Below, one piece after another: positions 8,841 through 17,844 of a DNA stretch of 64,000 bases. The notes under the pieces were generated by a model. The model saw only the letters and a list, made by a program, of their open reading frames with translations. It did no database searches and was not told where the DNA came from. How positions within the stretch are numbered: position 1 is the stretch's first letter; each line of letters opens with the position of its first letter. The position numbers were made by a program, and so were the translations under genes. The stretch comes from Brevinematales bacterium (GTDB lineage Bacteria > Spirochaetota > Brevinematia > DTOW01), in NCBI GenBank assembly GCA_026415355.1, contig JAOAHF010000007.1, positions 31,728 to 95,727 of the forward strand. Direction: 5' to 3'.

Positions 8841-10152
8841 TATAAGGAGATTTTTAGTACTACTGGGATTTCTTGATAATAGAACTAAACTTATAATATC
8901 TATTTTGGTAGTTTTCGGAATTATATTTATAATACAGCTTTTGTATAGTATAGTTAACAGGAATATATTATTCGCAGTAGAGAGTTTTTTAATGGTTATT
9001 GGTACTGGTTATGGTATTTATTTAATTCTAAGATATGTTTGCAGCATTGCCTCTGCAACAAAGGTTATAAAAAGACTTCATTCGGGTTACTATCCTTTAA
9101 GTTCTGTTAATGAGTTTCCAGTATTTGTGATAAAAAATTTTTATTCCATTCTAAGAAATATGAAAATTCTTGAAGAGAAAAATAACACTATGTTAAAACT
9201 CTTTCAAAATATTAAAGAAGTAGGGTTGGTAGTAGTTGATAAGGATAAGAATGTGGTGTTTTATAATGACTTTGTTAGAGAATTTTTTGGGCTACATGGA
9301 AATTATATAGGTAAAAAGTTCTACTCATTGTTTACTTTGTCATCGAGTAAGTTACGGAATCCTGGAAGTGATTTGCCTCACAAGCTTGAAGTTATATCTG
9401 GAAGAGGAAAAAGAAGGTTGATAAAGATGTATCAAAATACTATTAATGATCTTACAGTTATATACTTCTTTGATATAACTAACTTTAAAAAGCTTGAAAG
9501 TGTTGTAGACATAACTATGAGTATCATATCTCATGAGCTTAAAACACCTATTACAAACTTATCCCTTGCTATTGAAAATATACTTATGTCAAAAGAGTTT
9601 TCAGAAAGAGTAATTAATATAGCACTATCAAATATATCAAGAATAACTAACACTATATCAAACATAATGAGTCTTTCGAATATAAATACCAAAAGGTTTG
9701 TTATAAATAAGGAAGAGTTTAATATAAAGCAGGTTATACAAGGAATAGTTGAAAATATTTTACCTTCTTATCAGGAAAAACTTATCAAATTTGAGTTTCA
9801 ATGTATTGGTAATGAGTTTGTATATGAAGATAAAGAGAAAATGTCATTGATACTGTTTAATCTTATAGAAAATGCTTTTAAGTTTTCTCCCAAGAAGGGT
9901 ATTGTTAGAGTTTTAGTCGATAATACAGATAAGCTTTTAATTTCCATTTCAAATACTGCTTCTTACATAAGTGATGATGATCTTGAGAGAATATTTAATA
10001 AGTTCTATAGAGCAAAAAATAGCCTTGGGGTTAGGGGTAGTGGATTAGGACTTTATATAGTTAAGGTTCTTTCAAAGATACTTGGATTCAAAGTTGAAGT
10101 TTCAAGGGATGATAGTATTATAATTTTCAGAGTTTTTAGGGATAACAGGTAA
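8833..10152 (+). CDS. Sensor histidine kinase with PAS domain
   Basis: A 439-residue membrane kinase. Two N-terminal membrane helices (about 19-39 and 46-70) with almost no periplasmic loop are followed by a PAS-like domain (about 118-220: NIKEVGLVVVDKDKNVVFYND). HisKA follows with the phospho-acceptor His234 in SHELKTPITNL, then HATPase with N-box NLIENAFKFSPKKG and G boxes ERIFNKFYRAKNSLGVRGSGLGLYIVK. The short external loop suggests it senses something in the membrane or cytosol. No response regulator is adjacent. Its ATG overlaps the end of the BCCP-like gene by 8 bases, so the two are translationally coupled. Confidence 0.9.
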   Translation: MNNIRRFLVLLGFLDNRTKLIISILVVFGIIFIIQLLYSIVNRNILFAVESFLMVIGTGYGIYLILRYVCSIASATKVIKRLHSGYYPLSSVNEFPVFVIKNFYSILRNMKILEEKNNTMLKLFQNIKEVGLVVVDKDKNVVFYNDFVREFFGLHGNYIGKKFYSLFTLSSSKLRNPGSDLPHKLEVISGRGKRRLIKMYQNTINDLTVIYFFDITNFKKLESVVDITMSIISHELKTPITNLSLAIENILMSKEFSERVINIALSNISRITNTISNIMSLSNINTKRFVINKEEFNIKQVIQGIVENILPSYQEKLIKFEFQCIGNEFVYEDKEKMSLILFNLIENAFKFSPKKGIVRVLVDNTDKLLISISNTASYISDDDLERIFNKFYRAKNSLGVRGSGLGLYIVKVLSKILGFKVEVSRDDSIIIFRVFRDNR

Positions 10153-10165
10153 TAGAGGAGAAAGT

Positions 10166-11104
10166 ATGAGTAATATTGATTTTTTGTTATGGGTTGTTTT
10201 TATATCTGTTTTCTTTACGGTGTTATTTCTTGATTTATTTGTATTCTTTAGAAGGACTAAAGAAATTGATGTAAAAAAAGCGCTTCTATTGTCAGCTAGT
10301 TGGATATCAATAGCATTACTATATTCAATACTTATTTTTTACTTTAAAGGTGGTAAGTTAGGTATTCAGTATATAACTGCATATCTTGTAGAGTTGTCAT
10401 TGAGCGTTGATAATCTTTTTGTTTTTCTTGTGATATTTGCATTTTTTGCTGTTCCTAAAGAGTATCAGCACAAAGTTTTATTTTGGGGTGTGATTGGAGC
10501 AATAATATTTAGAGGTATATTTATATTCTTAGGAGTAGAATTAGTTAGTAGATTTTCTTGGCTTTTCATAGTCTTTGGATTGTTCCTTGTTTATACTGCT
10601 TTAATGCTTATATTCAAGAAGGAGGATGGTGAGAAAATTGAAAAGAGATTTGCATATAAACTTGCCACAAAAATTTTTAGAATTACACCTAATTATATAG
10701 GGGACAAATTCTTTACAAAGATTGATGGAAAACTTTGGGCAACCCCTCTATTTTTGTGTTTGATTTTAGTCGAGGTAACTGATGTTATGTTTGCTGTTGA
10801 TTCAATACCTGCTGTTCTTGGTATATCAACTAATGTTTTGATAGTTTATACATCTAACATATTTGCGGTGATGGGACTTAGATCGATGTATTTTGCTTTA
10901 GCTGGAATAATGGGAATGTTTAGATTTCTTAAGTACGGTTTGTCTGTAATACTTGCTTATATTGGTTCAAAGATGATATTAAAAGAAACTCTTCATATAC
11001 ATATAGACTCTTTTATTTCATTCTCCATAATAGTGTCCATTCTAGTGGTGTCGATTGCACTTTCTATTATAATAAAAAATGACAAAAGAGTTACTGAAAA
11101 TTGA
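10166..11104 (+). CDS. TerC/Alx family integral membrane protein
   Basis: A 312-residue polytopic protein of the TerC family, whose better-studied members (Alx, MeeF/MeeY types) export manganese. The family's conserved acidic motifs are visible: ELSLSVDNLFVFLVIF near residue 80 and VEVTDVMFAVDSIPAVLGIS near 200, whose Asp residues are thought to bind metal. About eight or nine hydrophobic helices can be counted. GAGGAG before the ATG supports the start. It follows the kinase gene by 13 bp and probably shares its transcript. No yybP-ykoY type riboswitch is seen, which fits expression from an upstream promoter. Confidence 0.88.
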   Translation: MSNIDFLLWVVFISVFFTVLFLDLFVFFRRTKEIDVKKALLLSASWISIALLYSILIFYFKGGKLGIQYITAYLVELSLSVDNLFVFLVIFAFFAVPKEYQHKVLFWGVIGAIIFRGIFIFLGVELVSRFSWLFIVFGLFLVYTALMLIFKKEDGEKIEKRFAYKLATKIFRITPNYIGDKFFTKIDGKLWATPLFLCLILVEVTDVMFAVDSIPAVLGISTNVLIVYTSNIFAVMGLRSMYFALAGIMGMFRFLKYGLSVILAYIGSKMILKETLHIHIDSFISFSIIVSILVVSIALSIIIKNDKRVTEN

Positions 11105-11128
11105 GATTATATGTGAGTTTACAAGTAA

Positions 11129-11938
11129 TTACCTTATCATCATGAGAATATAGGTAACTATATAGTCAATAATTATTATGAATATTACAGATACTACAAC
11201 CGATTTTGTAGTTGATATACCTACACCTCTTGCACCTCCTTCTGATTTAATTCCATAAAAGCAACTTACAACACCTATAAAGAAACCTAATATTGAAGCT
11301 TTTATTATCATATCAAGTATGTCTCTAGATCTTAGTACAAAAATTGTTTTATCGATGTAGGTGAATATGCTTTGATCTAAATAAGTAATAGCCATAATCA
11401 TTCCACCCAGGACTCCAGAAACTACTGCTATTGAGGATATAAATGGCATCATTATAACCATTCCCCAAACTTTAGGTACAACTAAGAATTTCATTGGTGA
11501 TATTGACATTATTCTTAATGCATCTATTTGTTCCGTTGCCTTCATTGTTGAGATTTGGGATGTTATACCTGATCCTACTCTGCTTATTAATGCTATTGCT
11601 GTAAGCACAGGACCAAATTCTTTTATCATGACTAGCATTATTCCTGATCCGATATATTGAGAGGTACCTTTAACTATACTGTCCATGCTCTTACCAACGT
11701 TGAGTGTCATTATCATACCTGAAAAAAAAGATATGGTTACTACAATTGGTAATGATTTGTATCCAATTTCGACTAGTGCTTCAAGTAGTTCTTTTTTGTA
11801 AAAAGGTTTTGAGAATGTATTTTTAATAACATAGTATACAAATATAGATATTTCACCTATGTATGAGAAAAAATCATAGAATATTCTACCTACTACGGAT
11901 AAGAGTACATGGATTTTAATCATTTTCTGCTGATACAT
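11129..11938 (-). CDS. MlaE/YrbE family lipid ABC permease
   Basis: A 269-residue permease of the MlaE family, part of ABC systems that move phospholipids between the membranes of diderm cells. Hallmarks are a long N-terminal part, then IVVTISFFSGMIMTLNVGKSM, the cytoplasmic segment EFGPVLTAIALISRVGSGITSQISTMKATEQIDALRIM, and IKSEGGARGVGISTTKSVV near the C-terminus. The partner ATPase (MlaF) and MCE protein (MlaD) are not in the window. The start overlaps the upstream PmbA-like gene by 23 bases. An alternative ATG at 11923 would overlap by only 8. Neither has a strong ribosome-binding site, so translational coupling is likely. Confidence 0.88.
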   Translation of the reverse strand: MYQQKMIKIHVLLSVVGRIFYDFFSYIGEISIFVYYVIKNTFSKPFYKKELLEALVEIGYKSLPIVVTISFFSGMIMTLNVGKSMDSIVKGTSQYIGSGIMLVMIKEFGPVLTAIALISRVGSGITSQISTMKATEQIDALRIMSISPMKFLVVPKVWGMVIMMPFISSIAVVSGVLGGMIMAITYLDQSIFTYIDKTIFVLRSRDILDMIIKASILGFFIGVVSCFYGIKSEGGARGVGISTTKSVVVSVIFIIIIDYIVTYILMMIR

Positions 11939-13229
11939 TTATACCATCGAACATAATATATGGTAGAAAATAGTTACCTACAGCTTTGACTTCTTTTGAT
12001 ATAGCTATTATTCTTTTAAATATATCGAAGACATTTCCAAAAAGCATAGTATCTTTAATCCTGCCGACAACTTTACCATTTTCGATATAAAATCCTGTTT
12101 CGATATTGACAGAAAACTCACCAGCATTTATGTTACTTTGTCCACCACCAAGTATCTGATAAACTATAAGTCCTCTATCAACTAGATTTATGATTTCTTT
12201 CAGGGTTTGGTCTCCTCTAGGTACAACTATATTTGAAAAATGGGGTTTAGGTAAGGATGAATAGGATCTAAATCCATTTCCCGTTGAAACTGTGTTCTTA
12301 AGATAAGCAGTTCTCAAGTCATCTATGAAGCCTTTCAAGATACCATTTGAGATTATTTCTTTGTAGTTTGTTAATACCCCTTCGTCATCAAATTCCTGGG
12401 ATCCAATACCCCACTCAAGATGTGGATCGTCTATAAGAGAAAACTTTTCAGAAGCAACTTTTTCACCTATTTTATCTCTGAGTGGAGAGATACCTTTGTA
12501 TACGTTTTCACCATTTAGAGAAACTCCTAGTATGTATATCAATGGGCTTAGTGCCGAAGGTGAGAATATAACAGGATATCTACCACTTTGGACTTTGCTA
12601 TTTGTTTGTGCGAAGAAGTAAATATTCCTTAGGTAGGAGATCATGGAAGAAAAATCTATGTCGTATCTAGATGTATGTTTATCATCGTATAGCCATAATA
12701 AGCTTTCGTCTTTGCCTACATATACTCCTTCTATCGATATACTCCATATGCTTTTATTAAGCGATAGATCTAGACCTGATGAATTTATTATAGTTTTCTT
12801 AATGAAACTTTTTTCAATGTTAAGGTTAACAGATATTGTAGGATCTATTTCCTTTATAGAAGTTATTATTTCTTCACCTAGTTCTGCCATGTCTCTTTCA
12901 TTTACATTTTCTAGTGATTGATCATAGGACTTTATAGGTATTACTACGGATGGTTGTCTGGGGAAGGATATATCAAGTTCTTCACCAAATTTACTCATTT
13001 CTTCTGCACTACTAAATATGTTATCAATATCTCTAATATCATTTGTAGAAACAAATCCTACCTTACCATCTTTTATTACTCTAACACCGATGCCTTCTTT
13101 TTCGACATTATCTATTGAGTTGAGTTTATCGTTTTCAAATCTAACGCTGGTTAGATTTTCCTGAACTACAAACACATCTCCTTTGCAAGAAGAAATTTTA
13201 TCCTTGATTTTTATGAAATTTACTGACAT
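11916..13229 (-). CDS. TldD/PmbA (TldE-type) metalloprotease family protein
   Basis: A 437-residue member of the TldD/PmbA family. In TldD-TldE heterodimers, TldD carries the HExxxH zinc site and TldE/PmbA lacks it. I see no HExxxH here, so this is the PmbA/TldE type. Family features include the N-terminal SVRFENDKLNSIDN...EGIGVRVIKDGKVGFVST, the central GRYPVIFSPSALSPL, and the C-terminal SVNIETGFYIENGKVVGRIKDTMLFGNVFDIF. A TldD partner is not visible in the window. The 3' end overlaps the MlaE-type permease gene. The family processes peptides such as microcin B17 and CcdA; the substrate here is unknown. Confidence 0.85.
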   Translation of the reverse strand: MSVNFIKIKDKISSCKGDVFVVQENLTSVRFENDKLNSIDNVEKEGIGVRVIKDGKVGFVSTNDIRDIDNIFSSAEEMSKFGEELDISFPRQPSVVIPIKSYDQSLENVNERDMAELGEEIITSIKEIDPTISVNLNIEKSFIKKTIINSSGLDLSLNKSIWSISIEGVYVGKDESLLWLYDDKHTSRYDIDFSSMISYLRNIYFFAQTNSKVQSGRYPVIFSPSALSPLIYILGVSLNGENVYKGISPLRDKIGEKVASEKFSLIDDPHLEWGIGSQEFDDEGVLTNYKEIISNGILKGFIDDLRTAYLKNTVSTGNGFRSYSSLPKPHFSNIVVPRGDQTLKEIINLVDRGLIVYQILGGGQSNINAGEFSVNIETGFYIENGKVVGRIKDTMLFGNVFDIFKRIIAISKEVKAVGNYFLPYIMFDGINVSAEND

Positions 13230-13391
13230 ACATGTTTAACATACTAATTATACTCAAGGTTATAGAGAGATTTCAAAAACTTGAAATCTAAATTAATAAA
13301 TTTCAGCTTAAAGTGTTAAGCATGCCTACTTAATATCCAATTTTAGAGTTTATTGAAGTACTCTATCTAGAACTTACAAATATTCATCAAC

Positions 13392-13397
13392 TATAAT
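13392..13397 (+). promoter_or_regulatory. -10 element for leaderless gene at 13406
   Basis: TATAAT ends 8 nt before ATG 13406. There is no Shine-Dalgarno sequence between them and no clear -35. Confidence 0.45.
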
Positions 13398-13405
13398 AAT
13401 TTGAC

Positions 13406-14845
13406 ATGAAACTAAAATCAGTTATTACAATTATCACTCTGATATTGATATTTATAATACTGGTAATTATACTAATAATAAATGTCAGGGTACCTTTGAG
13501 TTCAGTTGAGCAAAGCTATATAAACGATAAAATATTAAGAATATTCAACATATCGTTTCTGATGTCTAAGCCTAGTAGAGATATCTTTGGTAATCTATTA
13601 TTTGAAGAGATTTCTTATAAACCTGAGTTCTACTTAGGTGGCATTACAACAGATTATGAGAGTTTTATGAGATTCATAAAGCAAGAAACTAACGTAATAC
13701 TTTTGAAGGCTATCTCAAATACTTTTAACTTTTCAGAACTATCAAAAATAATTGGCCGCTTAGGACTTACCGATGAAGATATGTTTGAAATCTCAACAAA
13801 TGTACTAAATCTATATATTGATAAGATCTCAGAACACAGTTTTGATAGTTTGATTATGGGGGGAGAAGCTGTAGACAAAAACATATTTTATAACCACTCT
13901 GAGAAATTCATAAATGGATGGGTGGATGCTTCAGCTGAAATAAGCGAAATGGAGATAAGTATTTCTAAAGAGATAGATACAATCAAAAAAGAAATGGAGA
14001 ACCTCATCAACAATTTTAGAGAGGAAACTTATAGTTACTATGTTAACGTAAGTAGGAGTAAAAGAAACATTAAAAGTATTGATATTTTCATAAAGGAATT
14101 AGATGGCGAGATAAAATATCTAAAATCAGAACTAACATCTCATCAGAAAAGAATTGATGATATATTTTCAAAGCTTTCCATTTTGAGAGAGGGTTATAAA
14201 ATTGCTTGGGATGAAAAGGTGAATATCATCAAAAAGAATCCTGAAAAGTATATAAGTAGATACATATCTGATTTCCCTATATACGTAATTAGGAAACTGA
14301 TGAAGTACAACCTCCTAGGTATACCAGAAGTTATGTACGTTAAAGATGTAGAATACAGAATTGTACATTCAAATAATACATTTATAATCAATGTTATAGG
14401 CAAGTGGAATGATAACGATTTTAAATTTGATGGTTTTTTTTCAAATAGTGTCTGGGGAGGAACTGTAAAACTCGGAAACATAGAAAGAAATTTAGGAATT
14501 GATAATATTGAAGCTACTTTTAGTGTTATACCTTTTGCTGATACATTAGGTGGTGAATACAAGTATAATGTAAAAGTTGAAGGAGGTGACCGAAAAAATA
14601 TCTTTAAAACTCTTTTTACAAACCAAAACTTTGTAGAAAAAGTAATATCAGAGTTAACAAGTGAAAAAGGTTTTGTTAGCATGTTTGTTGAAGAAGAAGT
14701 AGACAATCTTCTTAGAAGCTATAAAGAGCAGTTTGATAGATACAAGGTAGGTATAATTAAAGATACTAGAAAAATCTTTGATAACTTCAGGATAAAAGTT
14801 GAAAAATCAAAGATAAAACTAAAAAAATCCATAGAGGGGGTTTAA
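13406..14845 (+). CDS. Membrane-anchored coiled-coil protein of unknown function
   Basis: Not recognised. The 479 residues begin with one strong hydrophobic helix (about 6-28, rich in Ile and Leu) that probably anchors the protein in the inner membrane with the rest in the periplasm. Residues about 175-275 are charged and heptad-like (EMEISISKEIDTIKKEMENL, then KELDGEIKYLKSELTSHQ), indicating a coiled coil. A beta-rich segment follows (about 335-425: IVHSNNTFIINVIGKWNDND, IEATFSVIPFADTLGG). The C-terminal 50 residues are again helical and lysine-rich. It heads a run with a lipoprotein gene 8 bp downstream and malQ. No Shine-Dalgarno sequence precedes the ATG; a TATAAT does. Confidence 0.6.
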   Translation: MKLKSVITIITLILIFIILVIILIINVRVPLSSVEQSYINDKILRIFNISFLMSKPSRDIFGNLLFEEISYKPEFYLGGITTDYESFMRFIKQETNVILLKAISNTFNFSELSKIIGRLGLTDEDMFEISTNVLNLYIDKISEHSFDSLIMGGEAVDKNIFYNHSEKFINGWVDASAEISEMEISISKEIDTIKKEMENLINNFREETYSYYVNVSRSKRNIKSIDIFIKELDGEIKYLKSELTSHQKRIDDIFSKLSILREGYKIAWDEKVNIIKKNPEKYISRYISDFPIYVIRKLMKYNLLGIPEVMYVKDVEYRIVHSNNTFIINVIGKWNDNDFKFDGFFSNSVWGGTVKLGNIERNLGIDNIEATFSVIPFADTLGGEYKYNVKVEGGDRKNIFKTLFTNQNFVEKVISELTSEKGFVSMFVEEEVDNLLRSYKEQFDRYKVGIIKDTRKIFDNFRIKVEKSKIKLKKSIEGV

Positions 14846-14852
14846 TATAAAC

Positions 14853-15407
14853 ATGTGGTATAAATTTTTTTTTGTTATTCTAGCGAGTTTGGTTTTGTTT
14901 GGGTGTCCAAGAGAGAGATATAGTGTGCCGAGTGGTAGTGTAAATATACCACTTAATACCTACTCAGGAGTGCTTGTAGCTAAATTGAGTGCTTTCGATG
15001 AGGAAAAAAAGTTGTACTACTCAACTTTTAGAAATGTACCACTAAAATATCCAACTAATAAAGTATTCATGGTAAAAGATATAAGAGAATTAAGAAACAT
15101 ATACAATGAACTAAAGCAATATGTACCTTCTGCTGTAAGAGAAGACAATCTCATGATAAGAGTTGGAGAGGAAGTTGTAGATTACAACTTTCTAAAAGAT
15201 AAATCAGCGATTCTAATAACATTTAATCCAGGAGTGTACGAAGTCAAACTTGTATCGTCGAAAGCTATTGAAAAAAATGAGAAAGTTTTTGTTAATATAG
15301 AATACTCAATACTGTCTTCTTACTCTAAAAACTACCCATATCTTTTAGTTTTATTTGAAAACCCAATAAAAAAAGATATAGAAGTAGAAATTGTAGAGAA
15401 AAAATAA
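14853..15407 (+). CDS. Putative lipoprotein of unknown function
   Basis: A 184-residue protein with a type II signal peptide. The hydrophobic run FFFVILASLVLFGC ends in Cys18, giving lipobox LFGC, and the mature protein would start CPRERYSV. The remainder has no recognised domain. It contains a Ser/Pro-poor beta-rich core and a C-terminal stretch PYLLVLFENPIKKDIEVEIVEKK. The gene lies 8 bp after the coiled-coil membrane protein gene and 17 bp before malQ, so the three are probably cotranscribed. The first two may act together in the envelope. GAGGGGG at the end of the preceding gene is a distant ribosome-binding site. Confidence 0.65.
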   Translation: MWYKFFFVILASLVLFGCPRERYSVPSGSVNIPLNTYSGVLVAKLSAFDEEKKLYYSTFRNVPLKYPTNKVFMVKDIRELRNIYNELKQYVPSAVREDNLMIRVGEEVVDYNFLKDKSAILITFNPGVYEVKLVSSKAIEKNEKVFVNIEYSILSSYSKNYPYLLVLFENPIKKDIEVEIVEKK

Positions 15408-15423
15408 ACTTGGAGGTAAAGAG

Positions 15424-16911
15424 ATGTTTACCAGAAAATCTGGTATATTAATGCATATAACTTCCTTACCAGGGAAATATGGAATAGGTTCTTTGGGTAA
15501 AGATGCCTATGATTTTGTTAAATTTCTTGTTTCATCAGGTCAGAGATTGTGGCAAATTTTACCTTTGGGTCCTACAGGATATGGTGATTCTCCATACCAA
15601 TGTTTCTCAGCATTTGCTGGAAACCCACTGCTTATAGATATCGATAGGTTAGTAGAAAGGGGGCTTATTTCAAAAGGTGATATCCCAAGTGAAGAGTTTG
15701 ACGATGGTTTTGTTGACTACGGAAGAGTTATAAATTTTAAATACCCTATTTTCAGAAAAGCTTTTGAAAAGTTTAAGAAAGATAACTCTTACTTAAGAGA
15801 TAGTTTCAAAGGTTTTTGTAGAGAAAACGCTTGGTGGCTTGACAGTTTTGCATTATTTATGGCAATAAAATCAAGTTATGGGGGGAAACCATGGCTTGAA
15901 TGGGATACTGATATCAAGTTCAGAAAACACCAAGCTATTGAACATTACCGAAACGTTCTAAAAGATGAAATAGAGTTTCATAAATTCCTTCAATTTATCT
16001 TCTTGGATGATTGGCTTGAACTTAAGGCTTTTGCCAATAGAAATGGTGTGTATATAGTCGGAGATATACCTATTTTTGTTGCTATGGATAGTGCTGATAC
16101 ATGGGCAAATACTGACATATTCATTTTTGATGAAAATTTAGTGCCTAAAAAGGTTGCTGGAGTACCACCTGATTACTTTAGTGCTACAGGTCAATTATGG
16201 GGTAATCCTCTGTACGACTGGGATAAGTTAAAATCAACAAAATATGTTTGGTGGATCAATAGAATAAAAATGTCTCTAAAAATGTATGATTTTGTGAGAA
16301 TAGATCACTTTAGAGGATTTGCTGGATATTGGGCTGTACCTTACGGCTCTGAAACGGCGATAAACGGCAAATGGGAAAAAGCTTATGGTGATGAGTTATT
16401 CACAGCTGTAAGTGAGGAACTGGGTAAAAACCTACCTATAATAGCAGAAGACTTAGGAGTTATAACGCCAGATGTAGTTGCATTGAGAGATAAATTCAAA
16501 TTCCCTGGTATGAAAGTACTCCAGTTTGCGTTTAACAACTGGAATGATAATGATTATCTGCCACACAATTACAATGTAAACTCTGTTGTTTATACAGGTA
16601 CTCACGATAACGATACAACAGTGGGTTGGTTTAATAGCCTATCTGATGAAGATAAAAGATATGTAATGGAATATGCTTGTATAAAAAGTGAAAAAGAGAT
16701 CAATTGGGGGCTTATAAGACTAGCTATATCATCATCAGCCGTATTCTCAATAATTCCCATGCAAGATGTACTTGGATTAGGTAGCGAAGCGAGAATGAAT
16801 AGGCCAGGTGTAGCGTACGGAAATTGGAGTTGGCGGTTAAAGAAAAATCAGATAACGAAAACAGTCTCCAGTAAGCTTTACGATCTATCTAAACTCTATA
16901 GTAGGGTTTAA
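15424..16911 (+). CDS. malQ: 4-alpha-glucanotransferase (amylomaltase)
   Basis: GH77 enzyme that transfers alpha-1,4-glucan segments between maltodextrins in maltodextrin/glycogen turnover. The 495 residues match the family. N-terminal RKSGILMHITSLPGKYGIGSLG and WQILPLGPTGYGDSPYQ are signatures. The nucleophile Asp lies in FVRIDHFRGF (about 290), the acid/base Glu in IIAEDLGVITPDV, and the third acid in VVYTGTHDNDTTVGW. Substrate-contacting GYWAVP is also present. GGAGG precedes the ATG. Together with glycogen phosphorylase (25081-27606) and galU (27981-28835), the window holds much of an alpha-glucan pathway, though not in one operon. Confidence 0.95.
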   Translation: MFTRKSGILMHITSLPGKYGIGSLGKDAYDFVKFLVSSGQRLWQILPLGPTGYGDSPYQCFSAFAGNPLLIDIDRLVERGLISKGDIPSEEFDDGFVDYGRVINFKYPIFRKAFEKFKKDNSYLRDSFKGFCRENAWWLDSFALFMAIKSSYGGKPWLEWDTDIKFRKHQAIEHYRNVLKDEIEFHKFLQFIFLDDWLELKAFANRNGVYIVGDIPIFVAMDSADTWANTDIFIFDENLVPKKVAGVPPDYFSATGQLWGNPLYDWDKLKSTKYVWWINRIKMSLKMYDFVRIDHFRGFAGYWAVPYGSETAINGKWEKAYGDELFTAVSEELGKNLPIIAEDLGVITPDVVALRDKFKFPGMKVLQFAFNNWNDNDYLPHNYNVNSVVYTGTHDNDTTVGWFNSLSDEDKRYVMEYACIKSEKEINWGLIRLAISSSAVFSIIPMQDVLGLGSEARMNRPGVAYGNWSWRLKKNQITKTVSSKLYDLSKLYSRV

Positions 16912-17018
16912 CTAGATTGTGTTATATCGAGTGTCGAAAAATTCGTCAAAGTAATCAGAACGTTTTAGATTGAGTAAAACCGTACATTTATGATTTACTG
17001 GTTTTTCGTGTTTCTAGT

Positions 17019-17048
17019 TTGACAAACTAATGTCTTAATATGTATATT
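17019..17048 (+). promoter_or_regulatory. Promoter for leaderless TonB-like gene
   Basis: A consensus TTGACA (17019-17024) and TATATT (17043-17048) are separated by 18 bp. The -10 ends 7 nt before ATG 17056, with no Shine-Dalgarno sequence between them. Confidence 0.7.
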
Positions 17049-17055
17049 GTATCTT

Positions 17056-17844
17056 ATGGAAGTATCGTTTTTTTCAAAAAACTATAGTCCCAAATGGGAT
17101 GTGTTTCTAGCAGTGTCAATTTTAATACACGTATTAGCCTTAATACTAATATTTATTAGTTTAAGAGAGGTAAGTCTGGATGTAAAGGTAAAAGAAGTAA
17201 AAATTAATTTGATGACATCACAAACAAGACAGACTCCGATATCGATATCTACTCCGCAAACTGCTCAAACGTCAAAAAAACAGTTAACAAAAAACGAGGT
17301 AGATGATATAGTTTTTCAAATAGTGTCCCCCAAGCTACAACGTACAGATATACCAAGTTACGAATCAAAAGAAGTAGCGTCCCCAACTACAGAAATAGTC
17401 CCATCTGAGAGAAAATTGGGTATTGATGCAAGGCAGCAAAGAAGTGAGAAAACTATGTCTATAAAGGGAGGAACAAAGTCAGATGTTATAGAAGAAGTAG
17501 GTGAAAGTGAAATACTTGTTAGAAAACCAACACCTATTCCGTCGTCAAAAGCATCTTCAGCAGACAGCATAAGCGGTAATATAACTTGGATAAAGGGAGG
17601 TCCACGAAAAGTTATAGAATGGTATTCTCCTGAAATTCCACCAAATATAATAAAGAAGCAAACAGAAATAATACTTACTTTTTACATAGAGCCATCAGGC
17701 TTTGTTTCGAGAGTAGAAATTTTAAAAACTTCAGGAGAACCATTAATAGATGATATAATCCAGAAAACTATGAGAAGAATAAGATTTAATGCAGCTGAAT
17801 ATAATACTGTAGCTAATGTATCAATAGTAATTACTCCAAAATAG
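17056..17844 (+). CDS. TonB-family energy transducer
   Basis: A 262-residue protein with a short cytoplasmic N-terminus, one membrane helix (about 14-35: VFLAVSILIHVLALILIFIS), a long Ser/Thr/Gln/Pro-rich periplasmic linker and a C-terminal TonB-type domain (about 175-262). The domain has ILTFYIEPSGFVSRVEILKTSGEPLIDD and MRRIRFNAAEYNTVANVSIVI. I start it at ATG 17056 rather than the upstream TTG at 17047, because TTG 17047 falls inside the -10 element. The last 14 bases overlap the convergent gene at 17831-19549. A shorter paralogue is at 2214-2807. No ExbB/ExbD is present. Confidence 0.75.
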   Translation: MEVSFFSKNYSPKWDVFLAVSILIHVLALILIFISLREVSLDVKVKEVKINLMTSQTRQTPISISTPQTAQTSKKQLTKNEVDDIVFQIVSPKLQRTDIPSYESKEVASPTTEIVPSERKLGIDARQQRSEKTMSIKGGTKSDVIEEVGESEILVRKPTPIPSSKASSADSISGNITWIKGGPRKVIEWYSPEIPPNIIKKQTEIILTFYIEPSGFVSRVEILKTSGEPLIDDIIQKTMRRIRFNAAEYNTVANVSIVITPK

